Shown: positions 1 through 6,278 of the stretch, one piece after another
How the letters are laid out: each line of letters begins with the position of its first letter
How positions within the stretch are numbered: position 1 is the stretch's first letter
Assembly (NCBI GenBank): GCA_002297645.1
Contig: DBMH01000186.1
Coordinates: 1 to 6,453, forward strand
Length of the DNA stretch: 6,453 nucleotides
Direction of reading: 5' to 3'
Origin: Rhodanobacteraceae bacterium UBA703
GTDB lineage: Bacteria; Pseudomonadota; Gammaproteobacteria; Xanthomonadales; Rhodanobacteraceae
Made by a program: the position numbers and the translations under genes
Notes under the pieces: generated by a model
Told to the model about the DNA's origin: nothing
What the model saw: only the letters and a program-made list of their open reading frames with translations
Database searches by the model: none

Positions 1-134
1 AGCGCCGGGGCGCCCACCGTGACGACCGCGCCGGCGGCCCGCAGGGCGGCGATCTTGCGCTCGGCCACCGCACCGCCGCCGACGACGAGGACGGCGCGGG
101 AACGGAGTTCGGCGAACAGCGGATACAGGCTCAT
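1..134 (-). CDS. cysG: Siroheme synthase CysG, N-terminal fragment (runs off the left edge)
   Basis: Only the first 44 codons are present. The protein begins MSLYPLFAELRSRAVLVVGG and continues with GAVAERK, the start of an NAD-binding Rossmann fold. This is the typical opening of the precorrin-2 dehydrogenase/sirohydrochlorin ferrochelatase domain of CysG (Met8/SirC family), with the glycine-rich GGGAVAERK turn at about residues 19-27. In the family this domain oxidises precorrin-2 to sirohydrochlorin with NAD+ and inserts iron to make siroheme, the cofactor CysI needs. The ATG at 134 gives the usual short lead before LYPLF; no strong Shine-Dalgarno precedes it and no in-frame alternative start is nearby. 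It is divergent from cysB across a 238-bp shared promoter region, which supports a sulfur-assimilation role. The window cannot show whether the uroporphyrinogen-III methyltransferase domain of full-length CysG follows, so a stand-alone dehydrogenase/chelatase remains possible. Confidence 0.88.
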   Translation of the reverse strand, partial: MSLYPLFAELRSRAVLVVGGGAVAERKIAALRAAGAVVTVGAPA

Positions 135-255
135 CGGCGGAGGCGGTCGGGGGCGGGGAAAAGGGCGGCGGGACGCCGCGAAGAGTGCTCCGATGCTCCT
201 TCCCGGGAGGTTTCTGGGCAAATGAGGCCGGTTCAGGTGCATATTCCACACATTC

Positions 256-284
256 ATGTGCCGGGCATGCGGAAAGCGGCACAT
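256..284. repeat. 8-bp inverted repeat in the cysG/cysB promoter region
   Basis: ATGTGCCG at 256-263 is the exact reverse complement of CGGCACAT at 277-284, with a 13-bp spacer holding the palindrome GCATGC (265-270). It sits about 15-45 bp upstream of the proposed cysB -35 element and about 120-150 bp upstream of the cysG start. It could be a regulator site, for example a CysB activation site for cysG, or an RNA hairpin in the cysG leader. The sequence does not decide between these. Confidence 0.4.
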
Positions 285-292
285 CGAAAATT

Positions 293-308
293 AGCCATCT
301 GGACGTCC
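293..308 (+). promoter_or_regulatory. Candidate MetJ-like operator upstream of cysB
   Basis: Two abutting 8-bp units, AGCCATCT (293-300) and GGACGTCC (301-308), each match the known MetJ met-box AGACGTCT at 6 of 8 positions. They have the 8-bp tandem spacing that MetJ dimers need. The right unit is a perfect palindrome. The string TGGACGTCCAAA at 300-311 recurs exactly, in the same orientation relative to its gene, upstream of cysJ. The site overlaps the proposed -35 of cysB, so a bound repressor would block RNA polymerase. The match and recurrence are seen directly; assignment to MetJ is an inference, since no metJ gene is in the window. Confidence 0.45.
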
Positions 309-328
309 AAATAAGTTGTGGTTATGCT
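300..328 (+). promoter_or_regulatory. Putative sigma-70 promoter of cysB
   Basis: TGGACG (300-305) matches TTGACA at 4 of 6 positions. After a 17-bp spacer, TATGCT (323-328) matches TATAAT at 4 of 6. A TG pair just upstream of the -10 gives partial extended -10 character. Transcription would begin near 335, leaving a leader of roughly 38 nt before the cysB ATG at 373. The match is moderate and rests on position and on the local AT-rich patch. Confidence 0.35.
311..325. promoter_or_regulatory. ATAA-N7-TTAT inverted repeat, candidate CysB autoregulatory site
   Basis: ATAAGTTGTGGTTAT is an inverted repeat with 4-bp arms around 7 bp, within the size range of LysR-type T-N11-A sites. It spans the promoter spacer and reaches into the -10 element. 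Enterobacterial CysB represses its own promoter, so a site here would fit autorepression. The arms are short and AT-rich and could arise by chance, so confidence is low. Confidence 0.25.
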
Positions 329-372
329 GCCCTGCAACAGCCGCCCGTCCCGTAGCGGCGCGTGGACGTGCG

Positions 373-1368
373 ATGACCCTCACCCAACTCCGCTACATCG
401 TCGCGATCGCCGATTCCGGCCTCAACATCACGCTCGCCGCCGATCGCGTGCATGCGACGCAGCCCGGCCTGTCCAAGCAGCTCAAGCAACTGGAGGACGA
501 GCTCGGCTTCCAGCTGTTCTCGCGCAAGGGGCGCAGCCTCGACTCGGTCACGCCGCAGGGCGGCCAGGTCATCGAGCGCGCGCGTGCGATCCTCGCCGAG
601 GCGGCGAACATCCGCGCGCTGGCGGCGAACCTGCGCAGCGAGGAACGCGGCGAACTGTCGATTGCGACCACGCACACGCAGGCGCGCTTCGTGCTGCCGG
701 CGGCGGTCGGTGCGCTCAAGAAGCGCTACCCGTCCGTCAGCGTGCACCTGAAGCCGCACGGCGACGCCCAGGTCATGGAGCTGCTCGAACGCGGACAGGT
801 CGATCTCGCCATCGTGAGCACCGCCGGCAGCAAGCCGCCGGCCGACGGCCTCGCCGTGCCCCTGTACCGTTGGCGGCGAGCCGTCATCGCGCCGCGCAAC
901 CACGCGCTCGGCAAGCTCGGCCGTGCACCGAAGCTCGCGGATCTCGCGCGTCATCCGCTGGTCAGCTACGAATCCTCGCTGCGTACCGATTCCTCGCTCC
1001 GCCACGCCTTCGCCACGGCGGGCCTGATCCCGAACTTCGCGTGCACGGCGCGCGACGCCGACCTCATCAAGACCTACGTGCGTGCCGGCCTCGGCGTGGG
1101 CGTCCTGGCCGAGATGGCGATGACGCCGGAGGACGAGGCCGACCTGCGCGTGTTCGATACCGAAGGGCTGATGCCCGACTGCACGGCCTGGCTCGTGCTG
1201 CGCCGCGACCGCGTGCTGCGCGACTACGCCACCGCCCTCGTCGAGCTCGTCGCACCGCAGATCGACGGTCGCGAACTTCGTCGCGTGCTCGCCGGCAATG
1301 CCTCGCCCCAATGGCCGGAGCCGCCGGTCTGGCGCGAGATGCACGAGCGCAGGCTCGCGGCGGCGTAG
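373..1368 (+). CDS. cysB: LysR-type transcriptional regulator CysB (cysteine regulon)
   Basis: The 331-residue product aligns along its length with enterobacterial CysB (324 residues). It opens MTLTQLRYIV, followed by a winged helix-turn-helix at about residues 18-50 (core ATQPGLSKQLKQLEDELG). The effector domain carries IATTHTQAR at 97-105. T100, T102 and Q103 fall at the same numbers as the sulfate-contacting residues of the Klebsiella CysB effector domain, and YRW at 165-167 fits its conserved tryptophan. DADLIKTYVRAGLGVGV at 228-244 is another CysB signature. In the family CysB is a tetramer that activates cys promoters with O-acetylserine or N-acetylserine and represses its own gene. I chose the ATG at 373 because homology begins there; an in-frame ATG at 316 would add 19 unrelated residues and lie inside the promoter. 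No strong Shine-Dalgarno is visible. It is divergent from cysG and convergent with cysJIH, its expected target. Cbl is the main alternative, but a sole copy beside cys genes favours CysB. Confidence 0.93.
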   Translation: MTLTQLRYIVAIADSGLNITLAADRVHATQPGLSKQLKQLEDELGFQLFSRKGRSLDSVTPQGGQVIERARAILAEAANIRALAANLRSEERGELSIATTHTQARFVLPAAVGALKKRYPSVSVHLKPHGDAQVMELLERGQVDLAIVSTAGSKPPADGLAVPLYRWRRAVIAPRNHALGKLGRAPKLADLARHPLVSYESSLRTDSSLRHAFATAGLIPNFACTARDADLIKTYVRAGLGVGVLAEMAMTPEDEADLRVFDTEGLMPDCTAWLVLRRDRVLRDYATALVELVAPQIDGRELRRVLAGNASPQWPEPPVWREMHERRLAAA

Positions 1369-1396
1369 ACCGCGCGGCGATGTTCCGGTGATCTCC

Positions 1397-1422
1397 GAAA
1401 GCCCCGCGAATGCGGGGCTTTC
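1397..1422 (+). terminator. Intrinsic terminator after cysB
   Basis: GAAAGCCCCGC (1397-1407) and GCGGGGCTTTC (1412-1422) form a perfect 11-bp stem around the four-base loop GAAT. The stem starts 28 nt after the cysB stop. The right arm ends in CTTTC and is followed by CTCG, so the T-tract is short. The arms would give a similar GGCTTTC end on the other strand, so it may also stop transcripts coming from cysH. Confidence 0.85.
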
Positions 1423-1463
1423 CTCGTGGGGTGGGTGGGCCGCTGCCGGAACCGGGGCCAGAG

Positions 1464-1494
1464 GCCGATCGGCGAGATCCTGCGATGCAGGATC
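1464..1494. repeat. 10-bp palindrome followed by a perfect 8-bp hairpin
   Basis: GCCGATCGGC (1464-1473) is a perfect palindrome. Two bases later GATCCTGC (1476-1483) pairs fully with GCAGGATC (1487-1494) across a 3-base loop. It lies 42 bp past the cysB terminator. It could be a back-up terminator or folded RNA element. There is no T-tract on either strand. Confidence 0.4.
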
Positions 1495-1903
1495 CGGCTG
1501 AATACGGCATTCCGTCGCCTCAGCCGTCGCTGCGACGAGGTCGAGACGCCTGAGATCGATCGAACGGTTTCTAGGTTGCTGCGCCGTGTCGCGATCGAGC
1601 AGCGCGCGGCGAACGAGCTTGCGATCGGCGGCGATACAGCCACGGATGGCGACCGATCCGGAGGCGGGCGTAGGATCGGAAAGGCGCGTGAATCGAGGCG
1701 ATGCCGGCCGGCGATCCGTCAGCGCCCGTCGGGCAACGGCCCGATTGGGCCGATGCGCCGGCAGCGAAGAGCGGCGAGCCCATCGCCGGAATCGCGAGGC
1801 GCTCGAACCGGGCGAGCGGAGCGGATGCGGCCGGCTCGTTGCTCCCCATGAGCCCACTTTCAGTCGATGCGGTTGCTAGGCGTCCCCTCTGGCTGACTGG
1901 TCG

Positions 1904-1921
1904 GGAATCGGAGCCGATTCC
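1904..1921 (-). terminator. Hairpin downstream of cysH, possible transcript end
   Basis: GGAATCGG (1904-1911) and CCGATTCC (1914-1921) are exact reverse complements. Seven pairs with a four-base loop would form in RNA. On the cysH transcript it begins 26 nt after the stop codon, a usual place for an operon terminator. No U-run follows (the next bases on that strand are CGACCAGTC), so it is not a canonical intrinsic terminator. It may instead stabilise the 3' end. Confidence 0.35.
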
Positions 1922-1947
1922 GTGCATCCGCAGATCCGCCTGGCGCC

Positions 1948-2670
1948 TCAGAGATCGAAATGCAGGCCGCACTCGCGCTTCAGTCCGAAGAAGCGCGTGT
2001 CCTCCGGACGCATGCCGTCGGCCAGTGCCCGCGTGGTGTGCACGTCGCCGATGGAGACGTAGCCCTTCTCCCACAGCGGGTGATACGGCAAGCGGTGCTG
2101 CTGCGAGTAGGTCCACACGTCGCGATCGGTCCAGTCGGCCAGCGGATGCAGCTTCCAGCGGCCGTCGCGCAGTTCGAGCACGCGGATGTCGCGACGCGAG
2201 TCGCTTTGCGTGCGACGCAGGCCGGCGATCCAGGTCCGCGCGTCGAGTTCCTTCAATGCGCGCTTCATCGGTTCGACCTTGCGCAGGTCGTTGTAACGCT
2301 TGATGCCTTCGAGGCCGTTTTCCCACAGGCGGCCGAGGCGCGCCTCCATCCAGGCGATGCCCAGCTGCGGGCGATAGACCTTGAGATTGAGGTCGAAGCG
2401 CTCGGTCAGCTCGTCCGCGAAGCGATAGGTTTCCGGGAACAGGTAGCCGGTGTCGACCAGCACCACCGGAATGTCGGCGCGCTGCTGCGTCGCCAGGTGC
2501 AGCAGCGCTGCGGATTGTGCGCCGAAGCTCGACGAGAGCACATGTTCGCCGGGAAGGGTTTCCAGCGCCCAGGCCACGCGGTCCTGCACGCTGAGCGTCT
2601 CCAGCCAGGCATCGAGTTCCGCCAGGGCGCGCTCGTCTTCCGCGGCGCTGACCAGATCGGGGGGTGTCAT
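1948..2670 (-). CDS. cysH: Phosphoadenosine phosphosulfate (PAPS) reductase CysH, thioredoxin-dependent
   Basis: The 240-residue protein matches E. coli CysH (244 residues) almost end to end. In the family it reduces PAPS to sulfite and adenosine 3',5'-bisphosphate in the cytoplasm with thioredoxin or glutaredoxin. Visible motifs are the nucleotide-binding loop LSSSFGAQSA (45-54), VDTGYLFPETYRF (72-84), WIAGLRRTQS (147-156), YHPLWEKGY (196-204), and the C-terminal catalytic KRECGLH (231-237). C234 is the only cysteine. The CC and CxxC pairs that hold the [4Fe-4S] cluster of APS reductases are therefore absent, so it should use PAPS and needs CysC activity encoded elsewhere. It is the last gene of the cysJIH operon. 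Its ATG overlaps the cysI stop in an ATGA, with GGAG 8 nt upstream, which suggests translational coupling. Confidence 0.96.
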   Translation of the reverse strand: MTPPDLVSAAEDERALAELDAWLETLSVQDRVAWALETLPGEHVLSSSFGAQSAALLHLATQQRADIPVVLVDTGYLFPETYRFADELTERFDLNLKVYRPQLGIAWMEARLGRLWENGLEGIKRYNDLRKVEPMKRALKELDARTWIAGLRRTQSDSRRDIRVLELRDGRWKLHPLADWTDRDVWTYSQQHRLPYHPLWEKGYVSIGDVHTTRALADGMRPEDTRFFGLKRECGLHFDL

Positions 2671-4370
2671 GTCGTCGTCTCCAGGGGTGTCGGCAGGCTG
2701 CGCGGCGGAGCGAGCACGCCGGAGCGCAGGAGGAAATCCCCGAAACCTTCCGCCGCCTCGCGTTCCGCCGCGTAGCGCGCGAACAGTCCGTCAAGCTGGG
2801 CCAGGATCTCGGTTTCGTCGATGTTCTCGCGATGCAGGCGGTTCAGGCGTTGCCCGCGCGCATCCGCGCCGAGCATCAGGTTGTAGCGTCCCGGTGCCTT
2901 GCCGACCAAGGCGATCTCGGCGAGGTACGGCCGCGAGCAGCCGTTCGGGCAGCCGGAGACGCGCAAGCCGATCGGCGCGTCGCCGAGGCCGTGGGCGGTG
3001 AGCAGCGCCTCGACGCGGTCGAGCAGCGAGGGCAGGTAGCGTTCGGCTTCGGCCATGCCCAGCGCGCAGGTCGGCAGCGAGACGCAGGCGAGCGCGTTCA
3101 GGCGCAGCGGCGATGCGCTGCGGAAGCCGTCGAGGCCGTGCCGCGCGACCAGCGCGTCGATCGCCGCGCGCTGCGCCGGCGCGACGTTGGCCACGATGAG
3201 GTTCTGGTTCGACGTCAGGCGGAATTCGCCGTCGAGGATCTCCGCGATCTCGCGCAGGCCGGTGAGATGGGTCCGTTCACCGCGGTCGGCGATGCGGCCG
3301 GCCTCGATGCGCAGGTTCAGGTGCCAGCGGCCGTCGTGGCCCTCGGTCCAGCCGAAGCGGTCGCCGACGTGGTCGAACGCGAACGGGCGCGGCGGCAGCA
3401 ACGCGAAGCCGAGACGGCGCTCGACCTCGGCGCGGAACCACGCAAGGCCGCGATCGGCGATCGTGTATTTCAGGCGCGCGTGCTTGCGGTCCGTGCGGTC
3501 GCCGAAGTCGCGCTGCGTCGTCACGACCGCTTCCGCGACCGCGAACAACTGGTCGACCGAGACGAAGCCGAGCACGTCGGCGAGGCGCGGGAAGGTGCGC
3601 TCGTCGCCGTGCGTGGCGCCCATGCCGCCGCCCACGGTCACGTTGAACCCGAGCAGGCCGCCGCGCTCGGCAATGGCGATGAAGCCGAGGTCGTGTGCGA
3701 ACACGTCGACGTCGTTGGTCGGCGGCACCGCGAACGCGACCTTGAACTTGCGCGGAAGATAGGTCTTCCCGTAGAGCGGCTCGTAGGCGTTCTCGGCCTC
3801 CGAATCGGCGATCTTCTCCTCGCCGAGCCAGATCTCGTAGTAGGCGCGCGTCTTCGGCTTCAGCCGTTCGGACAGGCGCTCCGCGGCGTCCTGCACCTGC
3901 GCGTGCAATGCCGACGCGTGCGGATTCACGCCGACGATGACGTTGCGGTTGACGTCGCCGCAGGCGGCGATCGTGTCGATCAGCGCGGCGTTGATCGCCT
4001 GCATCGTCGCACGCAGCTCGCGCTTGACGATGCCATGGAACTGGAAGGCCTGGCGCGTCGTCAGGCGTAGCGTGCCGTTCGCGAACGTCGTGGCGATCGC
4101 GTCGAGCTTCAGCCACTGCGTCGGCGTGACGACGCCGCCGGGCGTGCGCGTGCGGATCATGAAGCTCCAGGCCGGCTCCAGCTTCTGCTGGCGGCGTTCC
4201 TCGCGCAGGTCGCGGTCGTCCTGCTGGTAGCTGCCGTGGAACTTGATCAGCTGGGTGTCGTCGTCGGCGATCGCGCCGGTGACGTCGTTGGCGAGGCTGT
4301 CGACCAGCGTGCCGCGCAGGTGGCGGCTCGCGGTCTTGATCTTCTCGACGGGTGAAAGCGGGGCGTTCAT
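2667..4370 (-). CDS. cysI: Sulfite reductase (NADPH) hemoprotein beta subunit CysI
   Basis: The 567-residue product is close in length and sequence to E. coli CysI (570). It carries out the six-electron reduction of sulfite to sulfide, receiving electrons from CysJ. The four cluster cysteines are present as C429-x5-C435 (ACVSLPTC) and C474-x3-C478 (SGCPNGC); one of them bridges the [4Fe-4S] cluster to siroheme. By alignment, the sulfite/siroheme-binding basic residues of E. coli (R83, R153, K215, K217) correspond to R73 (MIRTRTPGG), R142 (VNRNV), K208 and K210 (PRKFK). Other family signatures are KFHGSYQQDDRDLREER (43-59), LTTRQAFQFHG (103-113), GGGMGATHGDERTFPR (247-262) and AEAVVTTQRDFGDRTDRKHA (279-298). 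The start at 4370 gives the usual N-terminal length; a GAGG lies only 3 nt upstream, so the ribosome binding site is poorly spaced. It follows cysJ after 75 bp and overlaps cysH by 4 bp. No key residue is missing. Confidence 0.97.
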   Translation of the reverse strand: MNAPLSPVEKIKTASRHLRGTLVDSLANDVTGAIADDDTQLIKFHGSYQQDDRDLREERRQQKLEPAWSFMIRTRTPGGVVTPTQWLKLDAIATTFANGTLRLTTRQAFQFHGIVKRELRATMQAINAALIDTIAACGDVNRNVIVGVNPHASALHAQVQDAAERLSERLKPKTRAYYEIWLGEEKIADSEAENAYEPLYGKTYLPRKFKVAFAVPPTNDVDVFAHDLGFIAIAERGGLLGFNVTVGGGMGATHGDERTFPRLADVLGFVSVDQLFAVAEAVVTTQRDFGDRTDRKHARLKYTIADRGLAWFRAEVERRLGFALLPPRPFAFDHVGDRFGWTEGHDGRWHLNLRIEAGRIADRGERTHLTGLREIAEILDGEFRLTSNQNLIVANVAPAQRAAIDALVARHGLDGFRSASPLRLNALACVSLPTCALGMAEAERYLPSLLDRVEALLTAHGLGDAPIGLRVSGCPNGCSRPYLAEIALVGKAPGRYNLMLGADARGQRLNRLHRENIDETEILAQLDGLFARYAAEREAAEGFGDFLLRSGVLAPPRSLPTPLETTT

Positions 4371-4445
4371 GGACCTCGTGCGGCATCCTGGAGTGCTGGC
4401 GCCACGCCCGCTTGGGCGGGGAGGGCGGCGGGAAAGGGAGGGTTC
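4371..4445 (-). other. cysJ-cysI intergenic spacer with small hairpin
   Basis: The spacer is 75 bp, in contrast to the overlapping cysI-cysH junction. On the operon strand it begins with a polypyrimidine run (about 4440 down to 4414). It then has a 5-bp hairpin with a four-base loop (4405-4418, arms CGCCC/GGGCG) directly next to the palindrome TGGCGCCA (4397-4404). It could be an mRNA processing or stability element that tunes the cysJ to cysI ratio. No promoter is evident. This reading is inferred from position and structure only. Confidence 0.3.
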
Positions 4446-6260
4446 CTAGTAGACGTCTCTGGCGTAGCGTCCCTGCTGCTGCAGGGCGTCGACGTACTCG
4501 GCGGCCCGCTCGCGGTCCTTGCCGCCGTGCTCGGCGACGAGGTCGATCAGGGCGGCGTGGACGTCCTTGGCCATGCGCGTGGCGTCACCGCAGACGTAGA
4601 GGTGCGCGCCGTTCTCGAGCCAGTCGTACAGCTCGCGGCCGCGCTCGCGCAGGCGCTGCTGCACGTAGATCTTGTCCGCCTGGTCCCTGGAGAAGGCGAG
4701 GTCGAGGCGATGCAGCGAACCTTCCTTCAGCGCCGCCTGCCATTCGAGCTGGTAGAGGAAGTCGCGGTCGAAGTACGGGTTGCCGAAGAACAGCCAGTTG
4801 CGGCCGGAAGCGCCGGTCGCGGCGCGTTCCTGCACGAAGCCGCGGAACGGCGCGACGCCGGTGCCGGGGCCGATCATGACGACGTCGCGGGCATCGTCCT
4901 TCGGCAGCCGGAAGCGTTCGTTCTCCTCGACGAAGACCGGGAGGCGGGCTCCGTCCTCGCCGCCCGCGAGCCATGCCGAGGCGGCGCCGAAATGGCGGTG
5001 GCCGAACGCCTCGTATTCGAGCCGGGCGACGGTGAGATGCACTTCGTCGCCGACGAGCTTGCGGCTCGACGCGATCGAGTACAGGCGGGGCGTCAACGGA
5101 CGCAGCGCCGCGACGAGCTCGTCGGCCTGCCAGTCGGCGGGGTAGGCCCGCAGCAGGTCGATGACCTGGTGGCTCTGCAGCAGCGCCCCGAGGTCGCCGG
5201 CGCGATCCGGCGCGAGCAGCCGGTTCAGCTCCGTCGAGCGTGCCTGCGCGGCGTGTGCGGCGACGAACGGGCGGGCGAGCTTGGTCAGTTCCCGCTTCTC
5301 GCCGAGCCACGCGCGCAGGGGGCGCGTTTCGCCGCCGTGCGCGACGATGCCGTCGCCGTCCAGGTGGAGGGACTCCAGCACGGCATCCACCAGTTCCGGC
5401 CGGTTCGCTGGCCACACGCCGAGGGCGTCGCCCGGCTCGTAGTCGAGCCCCGAACCCTCGAGCGAGAGCTCGAAGTGACGCACGTCGCGGGTGCCGTTGC
5501 GGGCGGTGATGCGCTGGTTGACGAGCAGTTCCGCCGCGAACGGACGCTCGCGCGTCCACTCGCTCGCCGGCGGTGCGGCGACGGCGCGCAGCGGCGTCAC
5601 CGTCGCCGCGCGGGGTGTGTTCGACTTCTGCACTTCGCGCACGGAGGCGAGCGTGCGTTCGAGCCAGGGGGTCGCGACCGTGTCGACGTCGAGATCGGCT
5701 TCGCCGAGTGCGCCGAGTCGCGTCGCGCCGAGTTCGGCCAGGCGCGCGTCGAGCTTGCGGCCGATCGCGCAGAACTGCGGGTAGCTCGAGTCGCCGAGGG
5801 CCAGCACGGTGTACTTCAGATCCGGCAGCTGCGGCGCGCGCTTGCCGGCGAGGAAATCGACGAAGCCGCGCGCGTCGTCGGGCGGATCGCCGTCGCCCTG
5901 GGTACTGATGACGACCGCGAGCTGGCGTTCGTTCCGCAGCTCGCGTTGCGGATAGGCGTCCGCGCGCACCAGGCGCACGGCAAGGCCGGCGGCCTCGGCT
6001 TCGCGCGCGAGCTTCTCGGCGAGACGCTTCGAGTTGCCGGTCTGGCTGCCGTAGATCACGGTCAGGCGCTCGGTTGCGACCGGTTCGCGCGCGGCGGGCG
6101 CCGGGGCACGCGTCGAGACGGTACCGCGGGAGGCCAATGCCGCCGCGTATCCGGAAAGCCACCACAGGCCGGCCGGCTCCAGCGCGTCGAGCAGGCGCAG
6201 GAGTTCGGCGGACGTGTCCTCGGGCAGCGGCGGGATCGGCAGGGCGGGTACGGCGGACAT
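4446..6260 (-). CDS. cysJ: Sulfite reductase (NADPH) flavoprotein alpha subunit CysJ
   Basis: The 604-residue diflavin reductase (E. coli 599) moves electrons from NADPH through FAD and FMN to CysI. After a short N-terminal helix region (ELLRLLDALEPAGLWWLSGY, 19-38) comes the flavodoxin-like FMN domain at about 66-205, with YGSQTGNS (70-77), STQGDGDPPDDA (119-130) and LGDSSYPQFC (155-164). An FAD-binding domain has RLYSIASS (392-399) and GAAS (425-428). An NADPH-binding ferredoxin-reductase domain has GPGTGVAPFRGF (464-475), FFGNP (490-494), SRDQ (524-527) and CGDATRMAKDV (557-567). It ends in the conserved RDVY. I chose the ATG at 6260 because GGGAAG lies 7 nt upstream and family similarity follows soon after. 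An in-frame ATG at 6296 would add 12 residues encoded by the operator-like repeat. It is the first gene of the cysJIH operon, presumably CysB-activated. All expected cofactor motifs are intact. Confidence 0.97.
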   Translation of the reverse strand: MSAVPALPIPPLPEDTSAELLRLLDALEPAGLWWLSGYAAALASRGTVSTRAPAPAAREPVATERLTVIYGSQTGNSKRLAEKLAREAEAAGLAVRLVRADAYPQRELRNERQLAVVISTQGDGDPPDDARGFVDFLAGKRAPQLPDLKYTVLALGDSSYPQFCAIGRKLDARLAELGATRLGALGEADLDVDTVATPWLERTLASVREVQKSNTPRAATVTPLRAVAAPPASEWTRERPFAAELLVNQRITARNGTRDVRHFELSLEGSGLDYEPGDALGVWPANRPELVDAVLESLHLDGDGIVAHGGETRPLRAWLGEKRELTKLARPFVAAHAAQARSTELNRLLAPDRAGDLGALLQSHQVIDLLRAYPADWQADELVAALRPLTPRLYSIASSRKLVGDEVHLTVARLEYEAFGHRHFGAASAWLAGGEDGARLPVFVEENERFRLPKDDARDVVMIGPGTGVAPFRGFVQERAATGASGRNWLFFGNPYFDRDFLYQLEWQAALKEGSLHRLDLAFSRDQADKIYVQQRLRERGRELYDWLENGAHLYVCGDATRMAKDVHAALIDLVAEHGGKDRERAAEYVDALQQQGRYARDVY

Positions 6261-6278
6261 GGCGAGTCTTCCCGTTTT

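Larger units (their letters stand above)
135..372. other. Divergent cysG/cysB intergenic regulatory region
   Basis: This 238-bp stretch separates the two divergent starts. Its middle part (about 237-335) is clearly more AT-rich than the rest of the window, as expected for a promoter region in a high-GC genome. It holds an 8-bp inverted repeat (256-284), two abutting met-box-like units (293-308), a plausible cysB promoter (300-328) and an ATAA/TTAT inverted repeat (311-325), all listed separately. The cysG-proximal part (135-235) would be a long G-poor, C-rich leader on the cysG strand. It contains a GGAAGGAG string near 197-204 that is not followed by a start codon. I saw no credible small gene here. 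Confidence 0.7.
1423..1947. other. Gap between convergent cysB and cysH, no convincing gene
   Basis: About 525 bp lies between the cysB terminator and the cysH stop. Open frames exist on both strands, but their translations are arginine- and serine-rich, and none starts with a good ribosome binding site. The left part holds a 10-bp palindrome and hairpin (1464-1494). Ten GATC sites fall within 1467-1716, eight of them in one codon phase. On the minus strand a 92-codon frame (ATG at 1849, stop at 1571) has a GC-rich third position near its start and contains LARFERLAIPAMGSPLF. That string is faintly like the N-terminus of nitronate monooxygenases, but nothing recognisable follows. The gap could be a decayed gene or plain spacer; I cannot decide between them. 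Confidence 0.5.

Noticed and set aside
316..372. Upstream in-frame start for cysB at 316
   Set aside because: The 19 added residues have no counterpart in CysB, and the codons overlap the proposed -10 element; similarity starts at the ATG at 373.
322..1857. Long minus-strand open frame (about 511 codons) antisense to cysB
   Set aside because: It is low-complexity, arginine-rich and opposite the conserved CysB frame, and it reads through the cysB terminator hairpin.
1948..2670. CysH as an APS reductase of the [4Fe-4S] type
   Set aside because: C234 is the only cysteine, so the cluster-binding CC and CxxC pairs are absent; the PAPS reductase assignment stands.
2664..4070. Long plus-strand open frame (about 468 codons) antisense to cysI
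   Set aside because: It lies opposite a clearly conserved cysI reading frame. Its translation is rich in Arg, Ala, Val and Glu with no family motif, the usual shadow of a GC-rich gene.
4451..4458. Exact met-box AGACGTCT at the 3' end of cysJ
   Set aside because: It is a single unit without an adjacent partner and encodes the conserved C-terminal R-D-V-Y of CysJ, so codon constraint explains it.
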